DNA of 64,000 nucleotides from Urophycis tenuis (taxonomy: Eukaryota > Chordata > Actinopteri > Gadiformes > Phycidae): NCBI GenBank assembly GCA_036785325.1, contig JAXIVH010000006.1:483001-547000 (forward strand). The letters are read 5' to 3'. Below the pieces are notes generated by a model. The model saw only the letters and a program-made list of their open reading frames with translations, did not search any database and was not told the origin of the DNA. Positions within the stretch are counted from its first letter, which is position 1; each line of letters begins with the position of its first letter. Positions 48,816-60,397 of the stretch are shown here, piece after piece. The position numbers and the translations under genes were made by a program.

Positions 48816-50862
48816 AGGATCTTTATAAGGAATATAATTGAAAGTTGTTTTTGTTCTGTTTGAATTGGACTTTTACAATAGAATAGCTTAATTAATGCAC
48901 AATCACAGAGCACACATATCAGGACAGTATAATGCCCTTCATATACCTCCTAAGAAGAGATAGCTCCTTCGCTTGGCGTAGAGAGCACTGAGCGTGAAGC
49001 ACAGGAAAATCATGGAGGTTCCCAGGAACGCGGTCACAATGATGCTGTGAAGTGGACACCACACAGAGTTACACAACAGCTCCGTCCATAGAGAAGATGT
49101 ACACACTACTGTAAGAGCTTTGCTCCAATGGCAGTATGCATAGGGTCATAGGTACCGTGCTAGACATCAACGTTGATAAAACTCAACAGACAACAAAGGC
49201 TGCCAAGACAAATAGGATAAGTAAACAAGTATATGAGGAGTAGAATTCACTGATGTCTCACGGATTTATATTTATTTTTCCCTGACAGTACACCAAGCTG
49301 GTTTTGGAGTTTAGTTATTGGGTTAATTTTTTATTCTGCTGGCCTTGAATCGTGGCATACCTTGGATTGATGGCAATGACAAAGTCCATTGCGGGGCCAA
49401 GGCCAACACCTGGTGGGAAGGGAATGCAAACAACACATTAATCTAACACTGTAATACTTCTAAGTTTACAAGTTAACCAATGGGATCTTATTATGACAGT
49501 CAACTTACACTTTTGTTTACAACTTACAACTTCTATATGTTCACGTGCAACAAGATATTGGAAGAACAACATGACACATGTTACAAAAAACAATGGACAA
49601 AGAACAATAAATGGAGAAAGCCAAGATTGATCAAACCCAAGCAGACACTTCACCTGTGAAGAAGGCGAAGCCTGCAAGGATGGCCAGTCTCTTCTTCTCA
49701 GTGTCAGAGTTGTGTGGAGTCATGGCCAGCCACAACATCATCCCCAAAGAACCCAGCAGAGTCAGCACGCCACCCTGCATCACCACACACACGCACACTT
49801 TGTGAGCTAAACATAGAACAACTTATAACAACTCCAATAATATATGCTGTGAGACAAAGTGATTGGTCTGAAAGCTTTAGATTAAGATTCAAATCAAAGC
49901 ACATAGGAGTTTCAGAGGATTATCTGGCTTCCTGACCTCATCGAATTTTGGTTATTAAATGGCTTTATGAATGGTTATATATTAGATATTTTGAACAATT
50001 CTATTCTTTATTTTACCTTTTGTTTGTTTTTCTCCTTTTCATGCATGTCTAGAAATGGGGACGAGGTCTTTTAATCTCAACCCACTCGTACATTTCGACA
50101 TAACGCGCAAAAAAACTGCTGGAGTGGAGGAACGTGTTCATTGACCACCACGCTGTTGCCACTTTTTAGAATTAACCTCCATTTCCACAATGCAGCTTTA
50201 TTCATGTGTTAATAAGCAAGAACTTTTGAATCATTAGTTCAAGGACCCCTGTTTTACCACCAGGTGTGTGTGTGATTAGCTAGTGTGATAATCTGCCATG
50301 CCCTTTGACATCACAAGTGGGAGAGTCCATCCAGATGTATGGATAGACCAGTCCAACAGCCTACCTGGTGGAATGTAGCAACTGGTAGGGTTATCTATCA
50401 TCATACATCTGGGTGGATACTTGTGACGTCACCAAGTCACAGGGCCAGGCAGATTGTTTTGGTATGTAGTGGCTAATCACACTCACACCTGGTGGTTACA
50501 TAGGTCCTTTAAGTTGAGTACATTTTAAAACGTGGTTCAAGTCAAGTTACTTATGACAGCATTTAGGACATTGAAAATGACTATGTGTGGTCCTAACTAC
50601 CTGAAAAAGACGAGTGACCACATGAACATAGGATCCGGCTGCAGCAACAAACATGCATACTGCAAGGCTGGAGTACACATTCTTCAGGTGCACCTGGGTG
50701 GAATGGGAGCTGGAACAAAGAAGAAACAATACGGTCGAAATTTAAGTAATTTCAAACGCTCATAGGTTGAATCTTGTTTGTCAGACTTGACAGTTTGCCT
50801 ACTCACATTTGGGATAATTTGAAGAGAGCATCGAAATTGATGTTTCGATCAAACACGTTCAT
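46393..50862 (-). CDS. tmbim6: Bax inhibitor-1 (transmembrane BAX inhibitor motif protein 6)
   Basis: Nine coding exons in transcript order: 50807-50862, 50601-50709, 49654-49774, 49361-49409, 48947-49044, 47339-47418, 46911-47011, 46534-46609 and 46393-46416; 237 residues, the same length as human TMBIM6. The protein begins MNVFDRNINFDALFKLSQ and continues with LAVCMFVAAAGSYVHVV, ILAGFAFFTGVGLGPAMDF, YLFLGGTLMSGL, GFVLFDTQLIIEKAENGDKD and CVDLFLDFVTIFRKL, then the lysine-rich tail NEKDKKKEKK. It is a multi-pass ER membrane protein that leaks calcium and restrains cell death; the pore aspartate known as D213 in human is kept. A decayed Tc1 element and TA tracts fill the intron between 47418 and 48947. 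An untranslated first exon is predicted near 51539. Confidence 0.96.
47440..47541. repeat. (TG)n-(TA)n microsatellite at the left end of the Tc1 element
   Basis: TGTGTG followed by about 85 bases of TA-rich repeat abuts the inverted repeat of the Tc1 copy. A second TA tract (48776-48810) abuts its other end, so TA target sites appear to have expanded on both sides. Confidence 0.9.
47542..48777 (+). mobile_element. Degraded Tc1/mariner transposon with deleted transposase
   Basis: The ends are inverted repeats sharing GTTCAAAGGTTTGGGGTCAC (right copy differs by one base) in TA-rich flanks, as expected for TA-targeting Tc1 elements. The transposase is recognisable from 47922: an N-terminal paired-like domain (LSCKTRQSILVLRNEGYSMR, IAKKLKIS, GRPRCTT), then ATKRRLRDAGL-like text from 48212, LWTDESKFE with the first catalytic Asp, VWGCFGAG, and QQDNDPKHTS with the second. 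Stops and frame changes interrupt it at about 48120, 48190 and 48420. The third catalytic acidic residue and its DLNPIE-type context are absent; the text jumps from KNYL into the right inverted repeat. The copy is about 1.24 kb and non-functional. Confidence 0.9.
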
Positions 50863-51538
50863 AGTGGCTCCGGAGATGTTTACTGATCTTGCAGACCGAC
50901 TTCGTGTGGAAATAAAAAACAACAGTAAACCTCACAGACTCAGAGCTCGTGTTTTCACGGTAAACACCCACTCATTAACGTTAGATAATGTGTCATGGAA
51001 TAATTTGGCACATGAAGTTCAGTCACTAGATAACACTCTGGCAATATATCACATACGCGAATGAGTATTTTATACAATTACACTAAAACAACAAGCAATG
51101 TAGTTGTCGAATGTATAAACAAATCCTCAACAACAATAAGCGAACAACCTAATTGAGCTCACTGATCTAGGGTATGTACATGGCTGAATACACGAAGAGC
51201 AAAACCAACTCTTAACAGGGGTGAACAGCCACGTTACCGATGACCGATATCATAGTGTGTGGAATTATCTGGAAGACCACTGTTAAAGCCCACTTTTTTG
51301 GATTGTTAATTCAGGCAAGCGTGATCGCTGACTACGACTAACATGCTATCCCTCAGTTAGCAATAGCTAGCGTGTGGTAACTGATTACAGCTATCATGCT
51401 ACCTCAGTTAGCGCTATCTATCTTGTCGTTGGCTAGCTGAACGTTTCTACCATTATAACCAACATAGGAGACCAGTTGATTGCTAGAAATAATACAGTAA
51501 CACATGTATATCAGATCACGGAGTAGCACTTAGCTCAC

Positions 51539-51680
51539 CTTTCTTTCCAGTTTTTGATGACGCCTCTCCTTCCTGTTCCCTGATGTGCTGCTGGCTGGTT
51601 TGTTTTCAAACGGTACGTGTCACTCAGCGCCTTGGCTACTGACGTCACGAAGGCAACGCCCATCACCCGATCGCTTCTCT
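51539..51680 (-). promoter_or_regulatory. tmbim6: Predicted tmbim6 untranslated exon 1 and promoter with a CRE
   Basis: On the minus strand CTGGAAAGAAAG precedes GTGAGC (exon end 51539), a good donor upstream of the first coding exon, whose ATG is at 50862. The palindromic CRE/ATF site TGACGTCA lies at 51640-51647, followed on the minus strand by GGCGCTGAGTGACACGTACC. This is a plausible TATA-less promoter. The acceptor of the coding exon was not pinned down, and the start site is inferred. Confidence 0.5.
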
Positions 51681-52249
51681 ATCACGCAATTCTGTGCAAT
51701 CAGTTGTATTGTCGTTTCTCGCGTTGACAAAAATGTGTGTGCTATTATTTAATAGAAGCATGGTGCCATACGAGCATAGGAAAAATCTACGTATTATAAT
51801 GAAAATGGTACTTCCGTGAACATAATTTCACCCCCATGTACACCTAAAATGGCTGCCATAGCATTGTTATCTGATATGGTTAGAAGACATGCTCATGGAG
51901 GCGCTGTGATTTTGACCCCGATTATTTTTTTTACAATGTCTTAGTATGCTAACTTGTTACGTCAAAGCATGTATCTGTAATCGGCGCAGTTATATTAACA
52001 TTAACATAAAACTTGCAGTGGTTGTCTTGATAGAAATGTAATGTTCATGCAGTCGCGTTTAAAACCCAAGTTTTCTGTCTAAAAGTGACAGACGACAGAT
52101 GCTTTATATACATATTATATATAACATTCAGCAATGTTATATGGGGGGGGGGATGTGTTATTATGCAATTGTCATAATTGTCATAAATCATAAAAACTTG
52201 ATACCTGACTGCAGTTAGGGAAAAACAAATCAGTAAAATATAATCATCT
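51681..52249. other. Short AT-rich intergenic spacer
   Basis: Lies between the tmbim6 promoter and the end of the ctdsp2 transcript. It holds a YY1-like AAAATGGCTGCCAT near 51847 and a short G run near 52143. No gene is seen. Confidence 0.5.
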
Positions 52250-53809
52250 TTTATTTGTACACTGTGTCATGAAGAAATTAGTTTGATTTTGGTCTGATAG
52301 GACAAACTTTCTTTTTGTAATAAACACTAAGTATAAGACAATTCAATCATCACTGTCTAAACAAAAATATTTGGCAGTTTATAATAAATGGTTACTATTT
52401 TTTTTTAAACATGCAGGCAATAGTTGTATAAATTGTAAAGCCAAAGACTGTGGCTGGAATGACTCGATAAGCAGTCATTCTCAGTGAAAAAAGATGGAAC
52501 ATAGATGTTGAGTTGACTGTGGTTTCCTTGCGTAACGAGATACATTTCAGAAGTGTGGTTTGATTCTGCTGGACTTCTTCCTCAACAGCTGGCACATTCC
52601 TTTGACACAAGTTACTCGAAGGCACAAACAAAACTAGATGGTCTTTAACACTGAACCACCAACAAATTAGGCAAATGGATTACAACCCAAACTGTTCAGC
52701 AGTAAGAGGTACTGGACAATACAATGATTGGCCAATAAATACAGAAAAACACTCAAGACAGTAAAAAAAAATATTCATCAGATATGATGATATTTTCAAG
52801 TGTTGCACTGCAAGTAGCACAGCCCCATGGCATTTCACTTGATCTCAACAGTGTTTTCTCACGCTCAGCATGACTCAACAGAGTGTGGAGAGCACACATC
52901 TCCACTTAGAACACCAGGCACACTTGTCACTTTAGCACTGAATATAAAACAAGTGCAAGTATTGTTCAAATCATCGGAGACAAACATAAGGACAAATCAT
53001 TCATTACCTTGTCGAAAAATTGTGGCTTTTTTCTATTAAGTCAGGAGCCACCAATGGATTCCAGTGTGTCTGCTTTTAAATGGCCATAGTGTAATTCCAA
53101 AAGATTTGATTAATTGACCATATTTTCCAATATAAAGCTGGACCATTATTGGAACTTGTATGATAAATAATCAGCTTTACCACATGTCGTATAGTTCTGT
53201 AGAAAAAAAAAGTAGAATACAGTTTCGGTGTTTCGTTGCTAATTCACTTACTCTAAATCAAAACTTCACCATTTCCATTGGCAGTATGTCATTACCAGCT
53301 TTCTACAATAAGAGGTATTGTCAATGTAATGGGTTGCATAGATAAACCACATTTACTGTTCAAAAATAGATTTATATATAAAAAAAAATTGAAAAAATAG
53401 AAAAAATAACAAAAGCCGTTAAAAAGAAAAAGTGAGCCAATGTTTTTGTTTTGTTCCTTTAAAAAAGGCACAATAATACAAAAACATCCAATAACATCCC
53501 AAGGTCAATTCATGGGCGGGCAAAATAACCACGTGAGTGATTGGTATCAAACAACTTTGGTTGCCGTTTCCAAATCTTTCTGATAGTGCTTTCAAACAGG
53601 CAATATGCTCAGCACGCACGGGCAGAAAGATGGCCTCAAATAGAAGTCCATGTTTTGGTGAAACTTTTCGGACACCCCGGTTTTGAAAAAGGTTAACTCT
53701 CATCAAGGCTGGGGAAAGCATCGGCAAGCTGCTCCCAGAGATCTATTGTTACCACGAGGAAGTGTTGTAGTGTGGGCGGACCCAAGCAGATCCACCATGG
53801 CCACCAGAC
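52250..53809 (-). other. ctdsp2: ctdsp2 3' UTR with a miR-26 seed match
   Basis: A minus-strand AATAAA (complement 52250-52255) follows the ctdsp2 stop codon by about 1.55 kb with no other gene between. The minus strand reads ACTTGAA at complement 52795-52801, a 7mer-A1 match to the miR-26 seed. The UTR is AT-rich with several A/T runs. Its 3' end is inferred from the signal. Confidence 0.55.
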
Positions 53810-56800
53810 CTAGGGACCTCGTAGCTGGTCTAGACGGGTGTAAACGTTGTCTGCTTGACTCAGGTCCTCAAACACCGGAAGAAGGTTGAGAAGCTCAGCG
53901 TCATCCACGTCATCAAACCAAGACAGCACCGGGACCTGGCAGAGGGTACAGGACAAAGCAGATTCAAAACCTTTGTGTCTACATCTGATTGGAACCAGAT
54001 CCAATGCCAAAAATGCATATTTAGGTTTAAATTGGTGAAATGTATCATCTACGAAATAATAAACAATTGTAATATTGGCCAAGAAGACAATTTACAGTGC
54101 CATGTTCAACCATCTTTGTAAGCATCTACAACATTATGGGAGACCCAAGTCACACATAAAACAAAAACCAAATAGGATAATTGTTACTATATGAAATGAA
54201 CTCCTTTGTATAATGACTTTTAGGCAAAAACTATTGTTTTTCAAAAAGTATTGTTTTTGACAAAAATAATAATACAAGTTAAAAAGCTTGGTCCTCAAAT
54301 GAATTAGTGTGTGGACAGAAGCAGAAAAGGCCTCACAGCATTTTCGGGGTGAAAGATGTAGGAGGCTGGAGAGTTATCCAGGATGAGAGTCTTGCGAAGG
54401 TCTCTGCCTAGTCTGCTCAGGTCCTTCACATAACAGCCCTGGTGGAAGACGCAGGATTCACGGAACAGACGGGCCCGGAACACACTGCCCTGGTCCAGCA
54501 GGTCAGTCACTGGGTCCGCATACTGACGACAGGCCAGGGACAGGGTGAGGGTGAGGGGAGGATGGAGACATGAACTAAAGCATAAAGAGTGACCAAACAC
54601 CAAAAATAAATACCTCAACGGCAGCGCCATCTCAGGCTAAAGACCAGTTATTGCAATTGCTATTTATGATTGGCTTAAATTGGTTCGAATAATGGCATGA
54701 CCTGTGGCTAATTTTAGCCAAACAGCAACACCAATTGCATAACCTGTGTTTGGTGCAGCCCCAATGTTTGGTTAATCTTTAATAGCTATACATAGGAAAC
54801 TACTGAGGAGAGTCAAAGCATGTGAAGCCTCTAAGAGGTCGTAGCAGAAAGACAAAAAGATCAGACATGATGTCAAACATGAAGCAAGTACACCGCAAAA
54901 CTAAGATGTTATCTAGCTGAAAGGCTAAGCTGATTATAAATACCTTGGCCAGACTAGCAGTGAACAGGACACACTCAAACAACTCTCCCATCCTCTGCAG
55001 GAACTCGTCCACGTAGGGTCTCTTCAGGACGTACACCTGACAGGAGACATCACTCAATGGTTCTGGTTAAGGTAACACAGGACTCCACGTAGGGATGTGG
55101 GAATCAAAATACATCATGAATCAATGGTTTTGGTTAAGGTAACACAGGACTCCACGTAGGAATGTGGGAATCAAAATACATCATGAATCAATGTCATTAT
55201 TTGATTGTTATAACCATGATAAGAAAAGCCAATATTTACATTAATTGTTTTGTACTAATATGACTTTGGAATTACTTTGGATATGAACAAATATGGAAAG
55301 AGTGCATTACACAGTCTGTGCTACTACCATGGGGAAAAATGAAGAAGAATTTTATGACTGAAACACTTTGAGAGAGCAGACTCTAACTTGACTTCATTCA
55401 GCTTTTACGGTCGTTTCATTTCTTCATGTCCATCCATCTGTTGCCAGTAACCATTTCCTGAAACAAGTAATCAAGAATAGGCCGTGTGGTTGTGAACAAG
55501 CCTATCCTGGATTACTTGAACCAAGCTATGGCCAAAAAAAGAGTGTGTCACAGCAAGGATTCATATTACAGAGAGTACAAGTGCTTCTTCACGTCAACAA
55601 GTCATCCACTCCATAGAGAAATCAAATGGACAATATTAGCTCAAATTGCCATTATATAAAATCAATTTGGGATTTTTTTGAGCCACACAAATAATCATGG
55701 AGTGAGTGATTTCCTTTCAGCCTCTCTGGCCAACAGAGGGCTCCACCCACCCAGCATAACAATACTGATCAGTAGTAAGACCCGTCCCTGTACAGCCCAA
55801 AGAGCACCGCAAAACAACACGTACACACGTACACAATTGCAACCCACACACACAAGCACACCCTTATATCCAGACAAACACACATGGACAGAAGTTTGAT
55901 TTTACCTGGTGTGTGGTCCCTTCTATCTCCACAGGAACGATGAAGTCTGCATTGCTAATGGGCTGCAGAGGGAGCAGAGAGGGGACGTTTGGCATGTGTA
56001 CATTCACATGTCATTACATAACAAGTGAAACAGTGAAAACTGTTATGGAAGCAGGCTGCTGCGCTGATTCCATAACTCACAGGGCCTGGCCTACATACAC
56101 AGAATGGACTTCACTCTGTGCCCTCCAAAACATCTTTGACCATTTCCTGGCTATATTAAAGCACAGATCCTAATACAGATTGACAAACAATGTGGGGCCA
56201 GCACAACTGTCTGTCTTTACAGGAAAGCTACATCCACAAGATCCAATTACAACTCCATATTCCCCAGAACATGTTTGATTCTTGCACAGACTTAAAGGCA
56301 AACACTGTCAACCGCATTCTTGAGTGTTGCAATCAGTGGGGGAACATTTTAATGCCAATGCTAGTGTTCAGGCAGCACACAGAGAAACCTGTTTTGGTGC
56401 AGTTTTCAACAGTATACAGGAGCAGAGCAGATACCTTGAATGAGCTGTGGACCAAGGTCTCATCGAGGTCTATGACCACGCATATCTTTCCCTGGTCCTT
56501 GGTATTCAACTCAGGCAGTAAGCTGCACTCAGTCTGTGGAGAAGATATAGAAAGACGGGTTCTCACACAACCTGACACATACACACACCCGCACACATAA
56601 GCCACTAGTTGACCAAAAAAAAAAGTGCCTGTGAGATTACAGCGCGAAAGGAAGCAAACAATAGCCAGTGCCTAAATATTCTGCTTCCTGTTTGCTGCTG
56701 CTGCTAGAGGGCAGGCCACCACTCAATGTGAGCAAACATGACATCTCATTAGAAATGGGCCTTTCAATGAGACTAGAGCTCACACCCAAGCCCAAAAAAG

Positions 56801-56969
56801 ATCCTCCTATTTAGTGCACTCTTCAGTTTCAGCAAATACACAGTTAGGCCTCTCTCGATAGTCCCATGTCACTCTTTGTTTTTTCTTCAAGTGTGAGCAT
56901 GAAATTCATTCTTTATCTAAAAATGGTTAAGTGTTCAGGAAGAATTCTGAGGTTAAAAAAAAAAAAGTA

Positions 56970-57000
<31 letters not shown>

Positions 57001-59823
57001 AACAATTTGCATGGTCAAGTTTATGTTTTAGTTAAATTAAGGACATCTCCATTGCAAGATTAACAATGCTGCATTGTTCACATGTAGATATTTTCATGTT
57101 GATTGTAAATTAAGCTCTTAAAACTGCTTCCAGGGCTGTAAATAATGGCGGGCTTGAGAATAGTGTGTTACCTTGACAACTGTCCCATTTTCCTGTGACT
57201 CCAGCAAGGCATGCTGGGAAGACGGTGGAGGCGGCGGTGGTGGAGGTGGTGGCAGTTTGGGGCCATCCTGTGCTTGGATGCAGCAGAAGAAGGCTTTAAA
57301 GATGTTACAGCTCCTGTGCTGCTTCAGAGAGGAGCGGCTCACCTGGCCTGTGGGAGACAGAGGGAGGCTTATGTGAGACTGCACACGGAAACAGTCCAAC
57401 TGCAAACAGCCCATTTTCAGTGAGCGCAGGCTCCAACACAGGGGCCTGGGGCTCCACACAGCACCCAGGCAGCAGGCGGTGGGCCCTCACACTCTCTTTA
57501 CATGGAGCCACTCCCAGCACCAAGGGGAACACACCAGGCAAAGAAACAGGAGAATCGTTTTTTTAAAGAATCCACAATATGGATTCCCTTGACATCATTT
57601 ATCAGTGGCAAAATAGGACACCCCCCCCCAAAGGCATTATACCCATCCTTCTATAGGGATGCCACAGCCTGCACAAGAAATCTGGTTTTAATGAGCCTGA
57701 CTCTGCTGCTGCTGGAAATGGCTGGTACACGTTATATAATCACAGAGGGCGGGAAACCCACACTACTTTTTTTCCTTCTTCCTCTTCAGCGGTAGGCTAC
57801 CTTTAGCAGAAAACACTGGACGAAAGCATCCAAACCATGTCAAGCTCCCAAGACATTTCAGTGCCTATGGCCTGCAGGCTCAAACTAGCCAGGAGAGGGG
57901 GAGACTGGGCAGCTGGTCACACCTCGCTGCCCTGTGCGGCTCTTTGATCAGCCAGTGTAAAGACGGGTTCCCCGGCCGCAAAAACAGGTCTCAGCAACAG
58001 CAAGAGAGCAGCGTAGAACGCCTCGTAGAGACGCAGAGTGCTCGGCCTTGCGTACCGCCACTGTAGGCAGTGCGAGTTTCGTGTGAGAACTTGCTAATTT
58101 AGGCAAAATGCGTTCATACTGGTAGCACAAAACAACTGTTGACACAAGGCTAAGCAAAAGGGAAAACACGAGTTTCAAATGTACAGTTAACTTAATAATA
58201 ACTGCACCCTGAAGCCTAGGTTGGTGATTTTTTCACTCGAAAAATGTATAATGCAGCCGCTGCTGCATGCTTATGTTACACAACTGCTTGTTAAGGACAC
58301 AATGAACGGTGGTCATTCAACAGATGAACAAACAAACACAAGTGCACCACCCTTCATGAGGAAAAGGAACCGCTACTGCAGCAAATTTAATTCCAAAATT
58401 GTGTCATTATCTGAATCTCACCGGCGTGATTTCTGGATGTTAATGTCAATGTTCCATGTTTCCATACATAAGGAAATCTTAGGCCTATTTACAGAAAATT
58501 ACGATAAAAGATAAGATTAAAAAAATCTTCAATGTTCCTTTTTTCTGGATAGAACTAATTTAATAGAAAACTATTGAAAAGGTGAAATCCATAAGCAAGA
58601 CTGTAAAACCCACCATAGCCGTTTTAACAATGTAAATAAGCCTGTGCGGTCAACTGTGTTATTCGCGACTTGAAACCTACTCAGTGAGTAGGGTTGAGCC
58701 CTAAGAGCACAGCAAGGAAACAACGAGTCTTTGAAAGGGCGCTACAATGGGCGGCGGAGGAGGAGGGCGTGTAGAGGGGTGTGTTTGTGCATTCCTCTGT
58801 CAATACCGCGGCACCTGGGCCTATCCAATATGGCTTTTTATCCCTTTCGATCGACGGCCAGTTTACACAGCACCTCTTCAAACACAATATTATCTACTTC
58901 TGTATGCAGTGTTTGACTATAGTAATATATACATAATGTATTTTTCGAACCACCATTCGAGTGGAAATGTTTGAATATTGCGGTAGTCCTATTTTATTGT
59001 CTTCCGACTGCCGCGCACTGATCTGTCCCTCCGAAGCATGTGAACAAAACAACATGTTACTGTACTGAAGCGCAGCCTGTGGAGACGACGGGCTATTCTG
59101 GAACTAGTAGTAGGAATGGTGCCAGACAGGTTGAAGCTACATCAACAAAAACATGGTTGCACGATATATCGTGGATGGGCCTCTGTTGGCAAATATTTGG
59201 ATAACAAATTGAGATAGCTTAATTTGTAATAATCTTGCTTCGAGGTTGTGGTAGTAAAGAGTAGCTATGGGAGACCATGCGAACAACTCGTTGGTAACGT
59301 AAGTCTGCCTAGTTCAATAAGGTAAATAACGTACACATGTGAGTAAACAGGATTATCCAGGTTTCAAAAGTAATTTGACATCTGTGTGGTAGGCCCATGG
59401 TATTTCCCTATGAGAATCAGTATATAGGTCCATGTTTATCGCAATAGTTAGATTTCTGCCGGTGCTCGCTATTAAAACTCAGCAAGACTGTTTTGATTAC
59501 AGTTGACGTTTAATGGTACCCCAATCGTTTTTGTTATGCTTCAATATTATTAATAAACAAAACTTAATTCAAAAGGTTTTTAAGTGTCAGATAAGGCAAT
59601 GCGCTATGGAAGATTGCGCGCAGTCCAACGCCCGCAGCGCTGAACTGTCAAATTGACGCACTGGACTATATGTGATCAAATTGTAATTAATAATACAATT
59701 GTTGAGAGCAAATGAAGATTAAATTAACTATTCGTAGATAGATAATATAAACGCCGGTTTACCTGTTTTCGGTGACACTTGAACGTCTTCTTTCTGCACT
59801 TGAGTGATAATAGAACTTTCCAT
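53810..59823 (-). CDS. ctdsp2: CTD small phosphatase 2 (SCP2), RNA polymerase II CTD phosphatase
   Basis: Seven coding exons in transcript order: 59763-59823, 57172-57347, 56435-56533, 55906-55962, 54944-55036, 54337-54522 and 53810-53935; 265 residues (human CTDSP2 271). It begins MESSIITQVQKEDVQVS, has a Cys-pair palmitoylation-like motif NIFKAFFCC, a ten-Pro run and then the HAD-type phosphatase domain: VVIDLDETLVHSS (nucleophile D101, D103), VYVLKRPYVDEFLQRMGELF, ECVLFTASLAKYADPVTDLL, FRESCVFHQGCYVKDLSRLG, and LILDNSPASYIFHPENA. The ending ELLNLLPVFEDLSQADNVYT resembles CTDSP2 rather than CTDSP1. Family members dephosphorylate Ser5 of the RNA polymerase II CTD and act with REST on neuronal genes. 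A miR-26a hairpin lies in intron 4. The paralogue call is strong but rests on remembered human sequences. Confidence 0.93.
55054..55193. repeat. 67-bp tandem duplication in ctdsp2 intron 4
   Basis: A 67-base unit (TCAATGGTTCTGGTTAAGGT onward) is repeated twice with about two differences and a short third start. It begins 18 bases from the acceptor of ctdsp2 exon 5 (55036). Confidence 0.9.
55451..55531 (-). ncRNA. mir26a: miR-26a precursor hairpin
   Basis: The minus strand of 55499-55520 reads as the complete 22-base miR-26a-5p (starts TTCAAGTAATCCAGGATAGG, ends CT). The opposite arm, minus strand of 55460-55481, starts CCTATTCTTGATTACTTGTT and equals the human miR-26a-2-3p sequence as I recall it. 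They fold with a short loop and flanking CCAT/ATGG pairing. It lies in ctdsp2 intron 4, same strand as the host, as in vertebrate CTDSP genes that carry miR-26. miR-26 acts in growth and neuronal differentiation. Confidence 0.96.
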
Positions 59824-60000
59824 CTGACAATCACAGAGCCCTCAAAATCAAATCCTTTCCCCGAACACTGACGAGCAGCCTTCATTAGGTAGTTTTGGCA
59901 AGTTACTAAATTATTGCCAAGATAACTGTCATCCGTACGGGCGCGTCACACTCCGGATAATTCAAAAAAATTACGTTTCTTTATTCGCCGCTTCTTCTCT
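59824..60000 (-). promoter_or_regulatory. ctdsp2: ctdsp2 5' UTR and promoter region
   Basis: Upstream of the ctdsp2 ATG on the minus strand; contains CGTACGGGCGCG-type CpG-rich text near 59935 and no TATA box at a usual place. A plus-strand ORF starts less than 350 bases away, so the region may work in both directions. The transcription start is unknown. Confidence 0.4.
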
Positions 60001-60150
60001 TGTCCACTTGGGAGGGGCTAGGCACTTGTATTGTTTTTTCGAGGCTATCGGCGATTCTTTCGGCGTTGCGTCCCTGGTTCCGTTTATTGCGGGTATATTG
60101 TTGAACGACCCCCTCCTGTCGCTGCGAAGTACTCCCTTTAGCAGCAACAA

Positions 60151-60397
60151 CATGGAGAACCAGGCGAAAGAAGGAAAACAACCGAGGAAATGGGGCAAGG
60201 GCGGTTTCAAGTTCCCCTTACTACAGATAAACAACCTCGCCAAAAAGGCAAAAGAGGATGTTGGAAAAAAAACAAAAATAGACCATGTGAATATATTTTC
60301 AAACGCAAACACGAAACACGATAATTTTAGGATAATAATAGTAACATTTTTAATCGAGGCTTTGTTTTCCTTCGAATTGGACTTTTTGGGCACCTAG
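60151..60397 (+). other. Unrecognised ORF divergent from ctdsp2
   Basis: From an ATG in good context (CAACATGG) an open frame of 81 residues begins MENQAKEGKQPRKWGKGGFK and continues with Lys-rich, helix-like text (INNLAKKAKED) before drifting into AT-rich sequence. The frame is also open upstream to 60008. I do not recognise the product. The first 40 residues have a more gene-like composition than the rest, as if an exon ended there, but no good donor is visible. It could be chance, a non-coding RNA first exon or a small gene. Confidence 0.2.

Noticed and set aside
56190..56600. 136-residue plus-strand ORF
   Set aside because: It runs antisense across ctdsp2 exon 3 (56435-56533) and intron sequence; no motif.
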